From: an uncultured Colwellia sp.
Lineage (GTDB): Bacteria; Pseudomonadota; Gammaproteobacteria; Enterobacterales; Alteromonadaceae
NCBI GenBank assembly: GCA_913058395.1
Contig: CAJXQI010000017.1
Location: 52,357-116,356, forward strand
Direction of reading: 5' to 3'
DNA: 64,000 bases
A program made the position numbers and the translations under genes. Under the pieces are notes generated by a model. The model saw only the letters and a list, made by a program, of their open reading frames with translations, had not been told where the DNA came from and searched no databases. Below, piece by piece: positions 28,479-39,160 of this stretch; within the stretch, counting starts at the first letter, position 1, and each line of letters starts with the position of its first letter.

Positions 28479-29933
28479 TTATGGGCGATAAACTTTTACA
28501 TTGGTAAAGCCAGCGCCAGCTAAGTAAAGCGCTTGTAACTTACTCATTACGCCTTGGTCACAATAAAGCAAATAGTCTTTGCTTTTATCCAAGTCACCAA
28601 ACTGTGTTGCTAGCTTGTAAAATGGTAAATGTTGAATTTCAACACCTTCAATTTCTAACGGGTTCTCGTCTTCTTCATTTGGGCTACGAATATCTAATAC
28701 CACTGAGTTTTCAGGAATATTATCCAAAGTATCAACCGCGTGAATTTCAGCTTCACTTTCATTACCAATATCACGAATATCAAAAACTCGCGTTTCTTCA
28801 ACCACTTTATCTAAAATTGAAAAATCAAAGTTTGCTTCTTCCGCTTCTACCTTAGAGATAATGGCTTTAACTGTTGGCTTTTTAGAAATGACACCACAAT
28901 ATTCAGGAATAGTTTTGGCAAAATCTTCAGTACCAATTTTACGGGCAATATCAATAATATCTTGTTTATCGTACGCAGCCAAAGGACGCAAAATTAACGT
29001 TTCGGTTACACGGTCGATAACATTAAGGTTAGTTAAGGTTTGACTTGATACTTGCCCTAACGCTTCACCGGTAATCAAGGCTTGAATACCCATTTTCTCT
29101 GCAATTTTTGCCCCTGCGCGCATCATCATACGCTTCAGTACAACGCCCATCTGGCCATTTTCGATATTTTCTAATATCTCAGCAACAACTGGTTCAAAAT
29201 CTACCGCAAAGAATTTAACGCGATGCGATGCACCGTACTTGTCCCATAAAAAATGGCTAACTTGCTTAACGCCAACTTCATGAGCCGCGCCACCTAAGTT
29301 AAAGAAACAGTAATGCGTACGTGCACCTTTCTTAATCATTTGATAACTAGCAACACCAGAATCAAAGCCGCCAGACATTAACGATAAAACATCTTCTTGG
29401 GTAGCTATTGGAAAACCACCCATACCTTTATGACGTTCGGTAACGATAAACAGGTTTTCGTTTTTAATTTCTAAGTGAATGGTTACGTCTGGATTTTTTA
29501 ATTTAACTTTTGCCGAATCGACTAATTGATTTAAACCACCACCAACATATTGTTCAATTTTTAGTGAATTGAAATCATGGCTACCTGTGCGTTTGGCTCG
29601 TACACAAAAGCTTTTATCTTCAATATTTTTGGCATGTACAGCAGCAGTTTTTTCGTAAATGTCATGAACATCAGTAAAATTAGTTTGCTGTACTTCAAGA
29701 AACATCGGAATACCAGGAATACACTTTAATGTTTCAATTAGCTTTAAGCGGTTTTCAGGCGTGTTATTAGCGGTATTAACTTCAATATTGTCCCAGTTCA
29801 TTCGCGTAGTTACTTGTTCATCAACGCGACGTAAAACATTTTTAACGCTCGATTCTAAAATCTTAGTAAAACGTTTCCGCACCGGACGGCTTTTAATGGT
29901 AATTTCAGCCTGTAACTTAACAATAAATTTCAT
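28479..29933 (-). CDS. thiI: tRNA 4-thiouridine synthase / thiazole sulfur carrier ThiI
   Basis: Adds sulfur to U8 of tRNA and supplies sulfur for thiamine. Domain order: NFLD and THUMP (residues 1-165), the PP-loop adenylation domain with [12 protein letters not shown], and a C-terminal rhodanese domain with the active cysteine in [10 protein letters not shown]. The rhodanese module is present, as in E. coli. The start ATG 29933 ([19 protein letters not shown]) aligns with E. coli; a GTG 12 bp upstream is an alternative. Confidence 0.96.
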   Translation of the reverse strand: MKFIVKLQAEITIKSRPVRKRFTKILESSVKNVLRRVDEQVTTRMNWDNIEVNTANNTPENRLKLIETLKCIPGIPMFLEVQQTNFTDVHDIYEKTAAVHAKNIEDKSFCVRAKRTGSHDFNSLKIEQYVGGGLNQLVDSAKVKLKNPDVTIHLEIKNENLFIVTERHKGMGGFPIATQEDVLSLMSGGFDSGVASYQMIKKGARTHYCFFNLGGAAHEVGVKQVSHFLWDKYGASHRVKFFAVDFEPVVAEILENIENGQMGVVLKRMMMRAGAKIAEKMGIQALITGEALGQVSSQTLTNLNVIDRVTETLILRPLAAYDKQDIIDIARKIGTEDFAKTIPEYCGVISKKPTVKAIISKVEAEEANFDFSILDKVVEETRVFDIRDIGNESEAEIHAVDTLDNIPENSVVLDIRSPNEEDENPLEIEGVEIQHLPFYKLATQFGDLDKSKDYLLYCDQGVMSKLQALYLAGAGFTNVKVYRP

Positions 29934-30038
29934 CAACAATAACACCCATATTTAGAATGGCGCGCATTATACACTAAATTACAGCACATACCCAAGTCAC
30001 TTTAAAATGCGACTGTAAGTAGCTTAACGGTAACCATA

Positions 30039-30291
30039 TACGCTCGTGTACCTCGACATGTAAGGATACATTAATGTCGTGATGCCATGAGTGGCAAAGA
30101 GCTACCATTTGACCGCGTTATACCGTACATTCTGTACATACACGCTCTCTCACATCGACATGTATGGACACATTAATGTCGTGATGCCATGGATGGCAAA
30201 GAACGACCATGTGATCGCGTTATACCGTACGTCCTGTACATACACGCTCTCTCACATCCATGTGACCGCGTTATACCGTACATCCTGTACA
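30039..30291. repeat. Tandem repeat, about 102-bp unit, two full copies plus an internally deleted third
   Basis: Copy 1 is about 30039-30139 and copy 2 about 30140-30241. Copy 3, about 30242-30291, lacks roughly 52 bp of the centre. Each unit ends in gcgttataccgtac(a/g)t(t/c)ctgtacat and carries internal inverted pairs (catgtatg; gtcgtgatgccatg). Open frames through it are a by-product of the repetition. A diverged inverted copy lies at 35428-35523. The remaining part of the thiI-pomB gap holds only the pomB terminator. Confidence 0.88.
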
Positions 30292-30293
30292 TA

Positions 30294-30321
30294 AAAAAGG
30301 AGTGCATCATTTGCACTCCTT
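30294..30321 (-). terminator. Rho-independent terminator of pomAB
   Basis: aaggagtgca-tcatt-tgcactcctt with an A-run on the plus strand (minus-strand T-run). Confidence 0.88.
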
Positions 30322-30351
30322 AATTATTCAGTCATGTAAAAAGCTAAGTTA

Positions 30352-31293
30352 TTATTCTTTTCTAATTGATACCGGTTCGGTTTCTTTCGCCTTGCCCTGA
30401 TTAATAGCAATTTCTACGCGGCGATTTCTACGGCGGTTTAAGCGATTTGTATTAGGCACCAGTGGGCGAGTATCAGCATGACCAACCACAAGTAAACGTG
30501 AATCATCAAACTTTGGTACTTTGATAATTTCGTGCGCAATAGCAACAGCACGCTTGCTTGAAAGATCCCAATTCGACGAAAACAACTCAGAATTAATGCC
30601 CTGATTGTCAGTATGAGCCGAAATCATAATTTCACCCGGCACAGTATTTAGCAATAAGCCTATCTCACGCATAATCGGTTTAAATTGCGGTTGTAAAAAT
30701 GCAGAGCCTGACGGAAATGAGCCATTTTCACGAATTCTAATTATAACTTGCTGCCCTAAGGATTCTAGTTCGATTGCACCATCTTGGATTTGTTGTTCAA
30801 GTTGATCGGCAATTTTCTTAGCAAGGTCATTCACTTGTTCTTGCGAAGCTTGCTCAAGCTCGTCTTTAGCTTTTTGCATCGCTTGTGCTGACATTTCATC
30901 AGCAGTACTTTGTGATTGACCACCACGCTCAGTACCACGCTGCTCTTGTCGACCACCTGCAGAAGTTTCATCACCCGCTTGAAACTCTAACATTTGCTGA
31001 GTCATTTCCATGGTTTGCTGTTGAATAACTTCAATCGGTGTTGGCTCTGGTTTTCCTGGGCGAAACTCCTGGGCAATAATACTGGTTCCCTTCGGGATAT
31101 CCTTTACTTCAATTTTATTTTGCACACCAAAGGCAAACTTCATCGAACCCGCTATCTGTTTAAACTTTAATACATCCATCTCTGAAAAAGACAAAAGTAA
31201 AACGAAAAAACACATTAGCAACGACATTAAATCGGCGAATGTCCCCATCCAAGCAGGGAGTCCAGGAGGTGGACATTTACATTTTTCGGCCAT
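30352..31293 (-). CDS. pomB: Flagellar stator protein PomB (sodium-driven motor)
   Basis: With PomA it forms the Na+ channel of the polar flagellar motor. The N-terminus CKCPPPGLPAWMGTFADLM matches PomB, with the ion-binding aspartate at residue 21 at the start of the single membrane helix (about 21-38). A Gln-rich linker follows (residues 85-165). The OmpA-like peptidoglycan-binding domain is at about 175-300 (SAHTDNQG, SSKRAVAIAH, RRNRRVEI). The length of 313 aa is typical. It has a GGGAG ribosome-binding site and lies 12 bp after pomA. Confidence 0.95.
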   Translation of the reverse strand: MAEKCKCPPPGLPAWMGTFADLMSLLMCFFVLLLSFSEMDVLKFKQIAGSMKFAFGVQNKIEVKDIPKGTSIIAQEFRPGKPEPTPIEVIQQQTMEMTQQMLEFQAGDETSAGGRQEQRGTERGGQSQSTADEMSAQAMQKAKDELEQASQEQVNDLAKKIADQLEQQIQDGAIELESLGQQVIIRIRENGSFPSGSAFLQPQFKPIMREIGLLLNTVPGEIMISAHTDNQGINSELFSSNWDLSSKRAVAIAHEIIKVPKFDDSRLLVVGHADTRPLVPNTNRLNRRRNRRVEIAINQGKAKETEPVSIRKE

Positions 31294-31305
31294 AATTTAC
31301 TCCCG

Positions 31306-32070
31306 CTATTCTTCAGTAGTATTGATTGCTCGTTTACTTTCAGCGAGGTAGTTTTTCAATAAGCCTTCAATAACACGCGGATTTTGTCCATCTTGAATAC
31401 CTAATACGGCATCTAAAACTAACTCTTGATTCATCTTTTCTTCCGCTAAACGTAACTTCAATTTAGACGCAATAGGAATCGCAATAACGTTAGCTAGGAA
31501 AGCACCGTATAATGTTGTTAATAGTGCAACCGCCATCGCAGGACCAATCGCTTTAGGATCATCCATGTTTGACAGCATGGCAACTAAGCCAATCAAAGTA
31601 CCAATCATGCCCATCGCAGGTGCAACATCAGCTAATGCCATCAACATATCTGAACCAGTTTCATGACGCTCAGTGGTTAAGTCGATATCTTTTTGCATAG
31701 TGGCTCGCACTACATCAGCATCATGACCATCAACCAACATATCAACACCCTTTTGCATAAAGGCGTTAGATATTTCCGCTTCTTCAAGAGCAAGAAAGCC
31801 ACCTTTACGAGCAGCATCAGCCATATCAACAGCTTTTTCGATTAGCTCTTCTGGCTTTTCCAATTTGAACATAAAGGATTTGCCAATAATTTTCCCCATG
31901 CCAAAAAACTGCCCTAAATTATAATTGGACAGGACAATAAAAATAGAGCCACCAAATACAATGATCACTGATTGAGCATCTATGAACATGCTAATATCAC
32001 CAGCTAGTAACATAGCCATAACTAACAAGCCTATTGCACCGACTATGCCTATCAACGTTGCTAAATCCAC
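31306..32070 (-). CDS. pomA: Flagellar stator protein PomA (sodium-driven motor)
   Basis: The 254 aa product is an ExbB/MotA-type protein with four membrane helices (about 4-22, 30-48, 150-170, 185-205) and a charged cytoplasmic loop that contacts FliG. The APAMGMIGTLIGLVAML helix 3 motif and PAMAVALLTTLYGAFLAN helix 4 motif are characteristic. A GTG start has a strong GGAGG ribosome-binding site. The order pomA-pomB, divergent from xseB-ispA-dxs and followed by thiI, is the same as in Vibrio. Confidence 0.95.
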   Translation of the reverse strand: MDLATLIGIVGAIGLLVMAMLLAGDISMFIDAQSVIIVFGGSIFIVLSNYNLGQFFGMGKIIGKSFMFKLEKPEELIEKAVDMADAARKGGFLALEEAEISNAFMQKGVDMLVDGHDADVVRATMQKDIDLTTERHETGSDMLMALADVAPAMGMIGTLIGLVAMLSNMDDPKAIGPAMAVALLTTLYGAFLANVIAIPIASKLKLRLAEEKMNQELVLDAVLGIQDGQNPRVIEGLLKNYLAESKRAINTTEE

Positions 32071-32305
32071 AAATGCCTCCGATAAATTCTTTTAGATATA
32101 CTCGCTAAGCAGATAATACCTGATGAGTTGGTGTTAGGCGAATACTTATATTTCTCGTTATACCTGTATTATCGCCCATATTGTCAATAACTTAAGTAAC
32201 AATGACGATTATTTTAATTAAAAGCATTAATTCATCATTAATTGACCCAGCGCCCGAGCTAAGGTAAGTTTGCGCCTAGAGTTCATATCACGCTAAAAAA
32301 AGTCC

Positions 32306-32560
32306 ATGGCAAGAAAAAAAATAGAAAATTTAAGCTTCGAAGAATCCCTTGGTGAATTGGAAACTATCGTACAAAACTTAGAGCAAGGTGATCTTAACCT
32401 TGAAGACTCAATGAGTTTATTCGAACGAGGTTTACATTTAAGTCAGCACAACCAAGAAAAGCTTCAAGGCGCTGAGCAACAAATCAATATCCTGTTGGAA
32501 AAAAATGGCAAAGCACAATTATCAACCTTCATAACTGATGAGAATGATAGTCGTGACTAA
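32306..32560 (+). CDS. xseB: Exodeoxyribonuclease VII small subunit
   Basis: The 84 aa helical-hairpin protein has the signature FEESLGELETIVQNLEQGDLNLEDSMSLFERG. It partners the large subunit XseA, encoded elsewhere. First gene of the xseB-ispA-dxs operon. Confidence 0.96.
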   Translation: MARKKIENLSFEESLGELETIVQNLEQGDLNLEDSMSLFERGLHLSQHNQEKLQGAEQQINILLEKNGKAQLSTFITDENDSRD

Positions 32561-33443
32561 ACTGATAGGTATCGACAATATTCAAACGCGCATAAATGAT
32601 TACTTAATCGATAAACTTAATAGTTTAAAAGTTAATGACGAAAAGCTTCATGCCGCTATGCGCTATGGTCTATTGATTGGCGGTAAACGCATGCGACCTT
32701 ATCTTGCCTATATTACTGGTGAAGCACTAAATGCTACACAAAGTGATATTGACGGTGTTGCAGCAGCCTTAGAGTGTATTCATGCCTATTCATTATTGCA
32801 TGACGATTTACCTGCAATGGATGATGACGATTTACGCCGTGGACAGCCAACGTGTCATAAAGCTTTTGACGAAGCGACTGCTATTCTTGCCGGAGATAGC
32901 CTACAAACCTTAGCATTTGATATTATCGCTAATCATGAATTTTCAGCAGCAATAGCACCAAAACGTATTGAATTGTTACGCCACTTAGTAAAAGCCAGTG
33001 GTTATCAAGGCATGTGTGGTGGGCAAGCATTAGATTTAGCCGCAACAGGTAAAGTTATTTCGCTTGAAGAATTAGAAACGCTACATTCATTAAAAACGGG
33101 TGCCTTATTAGAAGCCTCAGTCATGATGGCGGCAGAATGCAGTACAGTTGCTACTTCACAAGATAAAGTACAACTCGCACACTACGCAAAGTTAGTTGGT
33201 CTGGCATACCAAGTTCGCGATGACATTATTGATATTACTTCAACTGAAGAAGAGCTTGGAAAACCCGCAGGTTCTGACCTTGCCGCAGACAAAAGTACCT
33301 ACCCTGCTTTGCTAGGTTTATCAGGCGCACAGGAAAAAGCTGACAACTTATATCAACAAGCGCTTCAAGCTTTAGCCACTTTGCCCTACAATACACAGAA
33401 TTTATCCGATTTTGCGACTTTCATTATCAATCGCAAACATTAA
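32553..33443 (+). CDS. ispA: (2E,6E)-farnesyl diphosphate synthase
   Basis: Condenses isopentenyl and dimethylallyl diphosphate to the C15 precursor of quinones and undecaprenol. Both aspartate-rich motifs are present: the first within LLHDDLPAMDDDDLRRG and the second DDIID in QVRDDIIDIT; GGKRMRPYL near the N-terminus binds diphosphate. GTG 32553 (8-bp overlap with xseB) was preferred; ATG codons at 32538 and 32544 are possible alternatives. Confidence 0.95.
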   Translation: MTKLIGIDNIQTRINDYLIDKLNSLKVNDEKLHAAMRYGLLIGGKRMRPYLAYITGEALNATQSDIDGVAAALECIHAYSLLHDDLPAMDDDDLRRGQPTCHKAFDEATAILAGDSLQTLAFDIIANHEFSAAIAPKRIELLRHLVKASGYQGMCGGQALDLAATGKVISLEELETLHSLKTGALLEASVMMAAECSTVATSQDKVQLAHYAKLVGLAYQVRDDIIDITSTEEELGKPAGSDLAADKSTYPALLGLSGAQEKADNLYQQALQALATLPYNTQNLSDFATFIINRKH

Positions 33444-33465
33444 TATTTAGATTAAATAGAATAAT

Positions 33466-35346
33466 ATGACTATAAACCTGACTGAATATCCTTTACTGGC
33501 AAACATCAATACTCCTGATGAATTACGTAAATTAAATCAAACCCAATTAACACAAACCAGTGAAGAATTAAGACGTTACTTATTAAATTCAGTAAGTAAA
33601 AGCAGCGGGCACTTTGCCTCAGGTTTAGGCACTATTGAATTAACGGTTGCCTTGCATTATGTCTATAACACACCATTTGATCATTTAATTTGGGATGTTG
33701 GTCATCAGGCCTATCCACACAAAATATTAACGGGTCGACGCGATCAACTTCATACCATTCGTCAAAAAGACGGTTTACACCCTTTCCCGTGGCGTGAAGA
33801 AAGTGAATACGACGTATTAAGTGTTGGCCATTCAAGTACCTCTATTTCTGCGGCACTAGGTATGGCTGTTGCTGCTGAAAAAGAAGCAAAAAATCGTAAA
33901 GTTGTTGCCGTTATTGGCGATGGCGCCATGACTGCAGGTATGGCATTTGAAGCATTAAATCACGCAGGTGATATTAATAAAGACATGTTAGTTATCTTAA
34001 ACGATAACGAAATGTCAATTTCCGAAAATGTTGGCGCGTTAAACAATCACTTAGCTAAAATGCTATCAGGAAGCCTATATACAGGGCTTCGTGAAGGTAG
34101 TAAGCGCATACTTAAAAACATTCCACCAATTAAAGAATTAGCAAGCCGTGCTGAAGAACACTTAAAAGGTATGGTAGTACCTAGCACCTTTTTTGAAGAG
34201 TTAGGCTTTAACTATATCGGCCCTATTGATGGTCATGACGTTAACGGTTTGGTCGACACTATATCGAATATGCGTAACCTTAAAGGTCCGCAATTACTGC
34301 ACATTGCGACGACAAAAGGTAAAGGTTACCAACAAGCAGAGCAAGACCCGATTAAGTATCATGCAGTACCTAAGTTTGATCACACAGAAACGACCTTGCC
34401 AAAAAGTGCACCTAGCTTACCAACTTATTCAGCAATATTTGGTGATTGGCTATGCAAAACAGCCGAACAAGACAGCAAACTCGCCGCTATTACCCCAGCA
34501 ATGCGTGAAGGCTCGGGCATGGTAGAGTTCAGTCAGCGTTTCCCCGAGCAATACTATGATGTTGCAATTGCAGAACAACACGCAGTAACGTTTGCAGCTG
34601 GATTAGCGATTGGCGGCCGTAAACCTGTTGTCGCTATTTACTCTAGCTTCTTACAACGTGGTTATGATCAATTCATTCACGATGTCGCCATTCAAAATTT
34701 ACCGGTATTATTTGCCATTGATCGCGCTGGTATTGTTGGTGCCGACGGACCAACACATCAAGGTTCATTTGATTTGAGCTTTATGCGTTGTATTCCTAAT
34801 ATGACAATCATGGCACCGTCTGATGAACGCGAATGTCAACTGATGCTCAATACTGGTTATCAGTTAAATGCACCCGCTGCAGTTCGTTATCCTCGAGGAA
34901 GCGGCAATGGTGCAACATTACCCGCAATAACGGAAACTATTGAGCTTGGTAAAGCAAAACTGATTAGAGCAATGACTGACGTTAGTTCAGAAAATAAAAT
35001 AGCTATTCTCAACTTTGGTACAACCTTAGCTGAAGCTAAATTAGCCGCTGAAGCACTCAATGCGACATTAGTTGATATGCGTTTTGTGAAACCATTAGAT
35101 CAATCATTTATCAGCAAACTATGCGCTGAACATGACTGCATTGTTACGGTTGAAGACAATGCTATTGCTGGCGGTGCAGGCTCAGGCGTTAATGAATATA
35201 TTTTAAGCCAAGGCATTATGAAGAAAATTCTTAACATAGGCTTACCAGATAACTTTATTAAGCACGGCACACAAACTGAAATCCACCAAGAACTTGGTTT
35301 AGACAGCCAAGGTATTATCGATAAAATAAAACAGTTTATTGCTTAA
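33466..35346 (+). CDS. dxs: 1-deoxy-D-xylulose-5-phosphate synthase
   Basis: Thiamine-diphosphate enzyme catalysing the first step of the MEP isoprenoid pathway, from pyruvate and glyceraldehyde 3-phosphate. Landmarks are [18 protein letters not shown], the thiamine-binding [18 protein letters not shown], the transketolase-type [18 protein letters not shown] containing the catalytic glutamate, and the C-terminal [13 protein letters not shown]. The length of 626 aa is typical. Follows ispA by 22 bp, so isoprenoid supply genes are cotranscribed. Confidence 0.97.
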   Translation: MTINLTEYPLLANINTPDELRKLNQTQLTQTSEELRRYLLNSVSKSSGHFASGLGTIELTVALHYVYNTPFDHLIWDVGHQAYPHKILTGRRDQLHTIRQKDGLHPFPWREESEYDVLSVGHSSTSISAALGMAVAAEKEAKNRKVVAVIGDGAMTAGMAFEALNHAGDINKDMLVILNDNEMSISENVGALNNHLAKMLSGSLYTGLREGSKRILKNIPPIKELASRAEEHLKGMVVPSTFFEELGFNYIGPIDGHDVNGLVDTISNMRNLKGPQLLHIATTKGKGYQQAEQDPIKYHAVPKFDHTETTLPKSAPSLPTYSAIFGDWLCKTAEQDSKLAAITPAMREGSGMVEFSQRFPEQYYDVAIAEQHAVTFAAGLAIGGRKPVVAIYSSFLQRGYDQFIHDVAIQNLPVLFAIDRAGIVGADGPTHQGSFDLSFMRCIPNMTIMAPSDERECQLMLNTGYQLNAPAAVRYPRGSGNGATLPAITETIELGKAKLIRAMTDVSSENKIAILNFGTTLAEAKLAAEALNATLVDMRFVKPLDQSFISKLCAEHDCIVTVEDNAIAGGAGSGVNEYILSQGIMKKILNIGLPDNFIKHGTQTEIHQELGLDSQGIIDKIKQFIA

Positions 35347-35387
35347 AGTAAAATTCTCTGCATCTCAGCTAGCAATTATATTTGTAT

Positions 35388-35425
35388 AAAAAAAGCGATT
35401 TGAATGACTTCAAATCGCTTTTTTT
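35388..35425. terminator. Bidirectional terminator after dxs
   Basis: aaaaaaagcgatttgaa-tgac-ttcaaatcgcttttttt, a 17-bp stem with T-runs on both strands. Confidence 0.95.
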
Positions 35426-35427
35426 AT

Positions 35428-35523
35428 GTCTAGGATGTACGGTATGCCACAATCACATAGTCGCTCATTGCCACTTTGGCTTCTCAACATTAAGACTTCC
35501 ATATCTGTCGATGTGAAAAAATG
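35428..35523 (-). repeat. Inverted single copy of the 102-bp intergenic repeat family
   Basis: Its reverse complement aligns by hand with the unit at 30140-30241 at roughly three of four positions over about 88 bp, with one gap. Shared blocks are cacatcgaca, tatgga, ttaatgt, tggcaa, gactatgtgat and ataccgtac. It fills most of the dxs-ribBA gap. Confidence 0.75.
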
Positions 35524-35549
35524 ACTATACGTAAAGCATCAATAAATGA

Positions 35550-36659
35550 TTATTCAGCGATATATTCCACAACTTCCAAACCAAAACCTGACAACGAGTG
35601 ATATTTAGTTTGTGAGCTTAATAGACGCATTTTACTAACACCAAGGTTTGACAGTATTTGCGAGCCGACACCAACATTACGCGAACCAACATGACGTTTC
35701 ACTTCGTTAACCACTTCACCGGCATCAGATTTTGCATATCTTTCAACTTGCGCAATAAGCTCAGCCGTCGATTCATGCTTACCTAGTAACACTAATACGC
35801 CGCCTTCTTTACCGATTTTTTCCAAGGCATTCGCCATTGGCCATTTAGCGACACTTTCACGTTGGCTAAATAATAAGTCTCTGAAAGTATTTTCTAGATG
35901 TACACGCACTAATGTTGGCTCGTCAGCGTTAATTTCGCCTTTGGTTAAAGCAAAGTGTGCTTGGCCATCGATGGTGTCTTTAAATACGGTTAAATCAAAT
36001 TCACCAAATGCTGTCGGTAGCTTACATTGTGAAACACGTTCAATGGTGGTTTCATTAGCATTACGGTATTCAATTAAGTCAGCAATAGTGCCCATTTTCA
36101 CACCATGCTTTTCGGCAATAATTTCTAAATCTGGACGGCGCGCCATGGTGCCATCTTCATTTAAAATTTCTACGATAACTGCCGCTGGTTCAAGACCTGC
36201 TAAACGTGCTAAATCAGTACCGGCTTCAGTATGTCCTGCGCGGTTTAATACCCCGCCATCTTTAGCAATTAACGGGAAAATATGACCAGGTTGTACAATA
36301 CTTAAATGATTTGCGTCTTTAGCTACTGCGGCTAAAACCGTTGTTGCACGATCGCCTGCTGAAATACCGGTAGTTACACCATGTGCCGCTTCAATTGACA
36401 CGGTGAAGTTAGTACTAAATTGAGCATCATTTTTTTCTACCATCAAAGGTAGTTTAAGCTCTTGACACTTTTCTACCGTCATCGGCATACAAATCAAACC
36501 ACGACCATGTGTTGCCATAAAGTTGATCGCCTCTGGCGTCACTTTTTCAGCGGCCATAATGAAGTCACCTTCATTTTCGCGATCTTCATCATCCATTAAG
36601 ATGACCATTTTACCTTGAGCTATATCGTCGATAATCTCTTGTGGCGTGTGTAAATTCAT
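35550..36659 (-). CDS. ribB: 3,4-dihydroxy-2-butanone 4-phosphate synthase with degenerate GTP cyclohydrolase II-like domain
   Basis: Residues 1-200 form a complete RibB domain, making the four-carbon riboflavin precursor from ribulose 5-phosphate: [28 protein letters not shown], and [16 protein letters not shown]. The C-terminal half aligns with GTP cyclohydrolase II but lacks its zinc-binding cysteines: the expected C-x10-C-x-C region reads [17 protein letters not shown] with no cysteine. It is therefore a RibBX-type protein, with RibA activity expected from another gene. ATG 36659 (MNLHTPQ) with GAGG ahead was chosen over the track-length start at 36686, which would overlap ribE. Confidence 0.9.
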   Translation of the reverse strand: MNLHTPQEIIDDIAQGKMVILMDDEDRENEGDFIMAAEKVTPEAINFMATHGRGLICMPMTVEKCQELKLPLMVEKNDAQFSTNFTVSIEAAHGVTTGISAGDRATTVLAAVAKDANHLSIVQPGHIFPLIAKDGGVLNRAGHTEAGTDLARLAGLEPAAVIVEILNEDGTMARRPDLEIIAEKHGVKMGTIADLIEYRNANETTIERVSQCKLPTAFGEFDLTVFKDTIDGQAHFALTKGEINADEPTLVRVHLENTFRDLLFSQRESVAKWPMANALEKIGKEGGVLVLLGKHESTAELIAQVERYAKSDAGEVVNEVKRHVGSRNVGVGSQILSNLGVSKMRLLSSQTKYHSLSGFGLEVVEYIAE

Positions 36660-36669
36660 GACAACCTCT

Positions 36670-37329
36670 TTATTTAATAAAACCACTGCGCGCTAATAGC
36701 GCATGCGTAACACCTGACGGCTCTTGTACATTAGCCGTGTGCTTGGTAAGTAATCTTTCTATGTAGCGAGCAATTAAATCAACTTCTAAGTTAACTTTAG
36801 TACCCACTTGGTATTTACTGATAATTGTTTGTTGTGTGGTATGCGGGACAATCGTCAAACGAAACTGTTCGGCCGTTAAACTGTTAACAGTCAAACTAGT
36901 ACCATCGATGGTAATTGAACCTTTCTCTGCAATATAAGCGGCTAATTCTGCCGGCATGGTTAGCCAATAATCAATGCTATTACCTTTATGCTCAATGCGA
37001 GTTATTTCACTCACCGCATCAACATGGCCAGAAACCATATGGCCACCAAAACGCGTGGTTGGCAACATGGCTTTTTCAAGGTTTACACTATCACCTGTTT
37101 GATAATGTGCTAAACCGGTACGCGTTAACGTTTCACTGGAAACATCGGCACTAAAGCTTAAATTATCAACAGCAACAACGGTCAAGCAAATACCGTTAGT
37201 GGCAATTGAATCGCCCAATTTAACATCTGACAAATCTAATACGCCAGTATCAATAATGACACGAGCACCGTCACCTGACGTGTTAATTGCTCTTAAAGCA
37301 CCTACGGCTTCTATAATTCCTGTAAACAT
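36670..37329 (-). CDS. ribE: Riboflavin synthase, alpha subunit
   Basis: Dismutates two lumazines into riboflavin. The 219 aa product contains two lumazine-binding repeats: [27 protein letters not shown] and [22 protein letters not shown] in the first, then [12 protein letters not shown] and [16 protein letters not shown] in the second. Named ribE here (ribC in E. coli). It lies between ribD and the ribB gene, 10 bp from the latter. Confidence 0.96.
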   Translation of the reverse strand: MFTGIIEAVGALRAINTSGDGARVIIDTGVLDLSDVKLGDSIATNGICLTVVAVDNLSFSADVSSETLTRTGLAHYQTGDSVNLEKAMLPTTRFGGHMVSGHVDAVSEITRIEHKGNSIDYWLTMPAELAAYIAEKGSITIDGTSLTVNSLTAEQFRLTIVPHTTQQTIISKYQVGTKVNLEVDLIARYIERLLTKHTANVQEPSGVTHALLARSGFIK

Positions 37330-37399
37330 GATCTGTCTCGTTAACTTATGCTGTTAATAACACTTTAAAATTACGTCCATTACATAGTGCTACTGATAC

Positions 37400-38527
37400 C
37401 TAACGACAAAACTTAGCCGTTAACCTAATGTCTTTTCCGACCAACCGTACGTCGGTAATATCTAATGCTTTAGCGTCTGCTAGCTTTACAACTGAGGGCA
37501 TATTGGCTAAACCTTTACCATCATTACCCATCAACTTAACTGCTTGATATAACACTAACTCATCAACTAAACCTTGTTCAATGAAAGCTCCGCTAAGTTG
37601 AGCACCCGATTCAATTAACACATCATTTAGCCCTTGCTTAGCAAGATAGGTTAATAACCCGGTTAAATCGATATGGTCGCTGTCAGTCGCTTTTTGAATT
37701 TGAACTTGTTCTACAAAGTGAGGCCAAACTTGGCTATTTTCAATGGTGTGTCGAATTATTAATATTTTACTTGGCTGCTCAAATGCCGTTAATTCTGGCG
37801 TTAAGCGATTTTTACCATCGATGATGATACGGACAGGTTGCCTAACATCTTCTTCGGCATAGTTATTTTTTAATTCGCCTAGCGAATCCCAGCGTACATT
37901 CATTTTTGCATTATCAAAAATAACCGAATCTGCACCGCAAATTACCCCACAACTTTGTGCTCGTAATCGTTGCACGTCAGTACGCGCTTCACTGCCGGTT
38001 ATCCATTGGCTTTCGCCACTAGCCATTGCGGTTTTTCCGTCTAAACTTGCGGCAAGTTTACAACGCACATAAGGCATTTTTGTGGTCATTAAATGAATAA
38101 AACCCGGGTTCAATGCGCAAGCATCTTGCTCCAACAAACCAAATTGCGTGGTGATACCTGCGGCCTCTAACATTGCTAAACCACGACCAGAAACTCTTGG
38201 GTCAGGGTCAACCATCGCGGCAATAACATGACTAACTTTTGCCTTAATCAACGCTTCGGCGCAAGGTGGAGTTAAGCCGTAATGACTACAAGGCTCTAGT
38301 GTTACGTAAGCGGTAGCGCCTTTTGCTGCAACGCCAGCTTGCTTAAGTGCATGAACTTCAGCGTGCCCTTGCCCAGCTTTTTTATGAAAACCTTCACCAA
38401 TGATTTCCCCATTCTTCACTAATACACAGCCAACTCTTGGATTAGGCGAGGTGGTGAAATGCCCACGCTTTGCCAAACTAATCGCACGTTGCATAAAATG
38501 GTGGTCTGGTAGTGAAAAACTTGTCAT
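37400..38527 (-). CDS. ribD: Bifunctional riboflavin biosynthesis deaminase/reductase
   Basis: Performs steps two and three of riboflavin synthesis. The N-terminal zinc deaminase (residues 1-145) has H-A-E-V-H-A and PCSHYGLTPPCAEALI as metal site. The C-terminal reductase domain contains CKLAASLDGKTAMASGESQWITG. ATG 38527 (MTSFSLPDHHF), with GAG at ribosome-binding distance, was chosen over the TTG at 38539. Gene order nrdR-ribD-ribE-ribB is standard. Confidence 0.95.
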   Translation of the reverse strand: MTSFSLPDHHFMQRAISLAKRGHFTTSPNPRVGCVLVKNGEIIGEGFHKKAGQGHAEVHALKQAGVAAKGATAYVTLEPCSHYGLTPPCAEALIKAKVSHVIAAMVDPDPRVSGRGLAMLEAAGITTQFGLLEQDACALNPGFIHLMTTKMPYVRCKLAASLDGKTAMASGESQWITGSEARTDVQRLRAQSCGVICGADSVIFDNAKMNVRWDSLGELKNNYAEEDVRQPVRIIIDGKNRLTPELTAFEQPSKILIIRHTIENSQVWPHFVEQVQIQKATDSDHIDLTGLLTYLAKQGLNDVLIESGAQLSGAFIEQGLVDELVLYQAVKLMGNDGKGLANMPSVVKLADAKALDITDVRLVGKDIRLTAKFCR

Positions 38528-38563
38528 GGTGGTACTCAAAAGTTAAATTGTAATAACAGCTAG

Positions 38564-39019
38564 TTACTCATCATCGCCTAAACGGGCAATTTCCTCGCCG
38601 AACTCTCTAATATCTTCAAACGAGCGATATACAGAAGCAAAGCGGATATAAGCAACTTTATCTAAGCTTTTTAGCTGTTCCATGATAATTGTACCTAATA
38701 GTTCACTAGATACCTCCCGCTCGCCAGTTGCCCGTAACTTAGATTTAAGTTTATTTATCGACAACTCCATTTCTTCTGTGCTAACAGGACGCTTTTCCAG
38801 TGCTCGGACTAACCCGTTACGCATTTTATCTTCATTAAATGGTTCTCGAGAGCCGTCACGTTTAATAATTCTTGGCATAACAAGTTCAGCACTTTCGAAG
38901 GTTGTATAGCGTTCATGGCATGCTAAACATTCACGGCGACGACGCACCTGATGTCCGTCTGACACTAAACGAGAGTCGATAACTTTAGTATCGGTGGCTG
39001 AGCAAAAAGGACAATACAT
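38564..39019 (-). CDS. nrdR: Transcriptional repressor NrdR
   Basis: Zinc-ribbon plus ATP-cone repressor of ribonucleotide reductase genes. Four zinc cysteines are in [10 protein letters not shown] and [10 protein letters not shown]. The ATP-cone follows from about residue 49 ([29 protein letters not shown]). The length of 151 aa is typical. Its probable target, the paired box upstream of nrdJa, is in the same window at 1288-1335. First of the nrdR-ribD-ribE-ribB set, downstream of glyA. Confidence 0.97.
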   Translation of the reverse strand: MYCPFCSATDTKVIDSRLVSDGHQVRRRRECLACHERYTTFESAELVMPRIIKRDGSREPFNEDKMRNGLVRALEKRPVSTEEMELSINKLKSKLRATGEREVSSELLGTIIMEQLKSLDKVAYIRFASVYRSFEDIREFGEEIARLGDDE

Positions 39020-39133
39020 TGATAATTTCCGTCGTTAGCAAGTCATAAACAATTCAATTAGAGGGCATTTTAATTGAAAACAGTTCATTAAGCTAAAATT
39101 CTTAGCAGGAATATTAAATTATCTTAGGTATAT

Positions 39134-39160
39134 AAAAAATGGCCACAAAAGTGGCCATTT
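39134..39160 (-). terminator. Rho-independent terminator of glyA
   Basis: aaatggccac-aaaa-gtggccattt with a T-run on the minus strand. Confidence 0.88.

Noticed and set aside
30039..30291. Possible CRISPR array
   Set aside because: The repeated units are contiguous and about 102 bp long, without unique spacers, and no cas gene is nearby.
30091..30294. 67-residue open frame within the 102-bp repeats
   Set aside because: The peptide is a direct product of the tandem repetition, lacks a ribosome-binding site and resembles no known protein.
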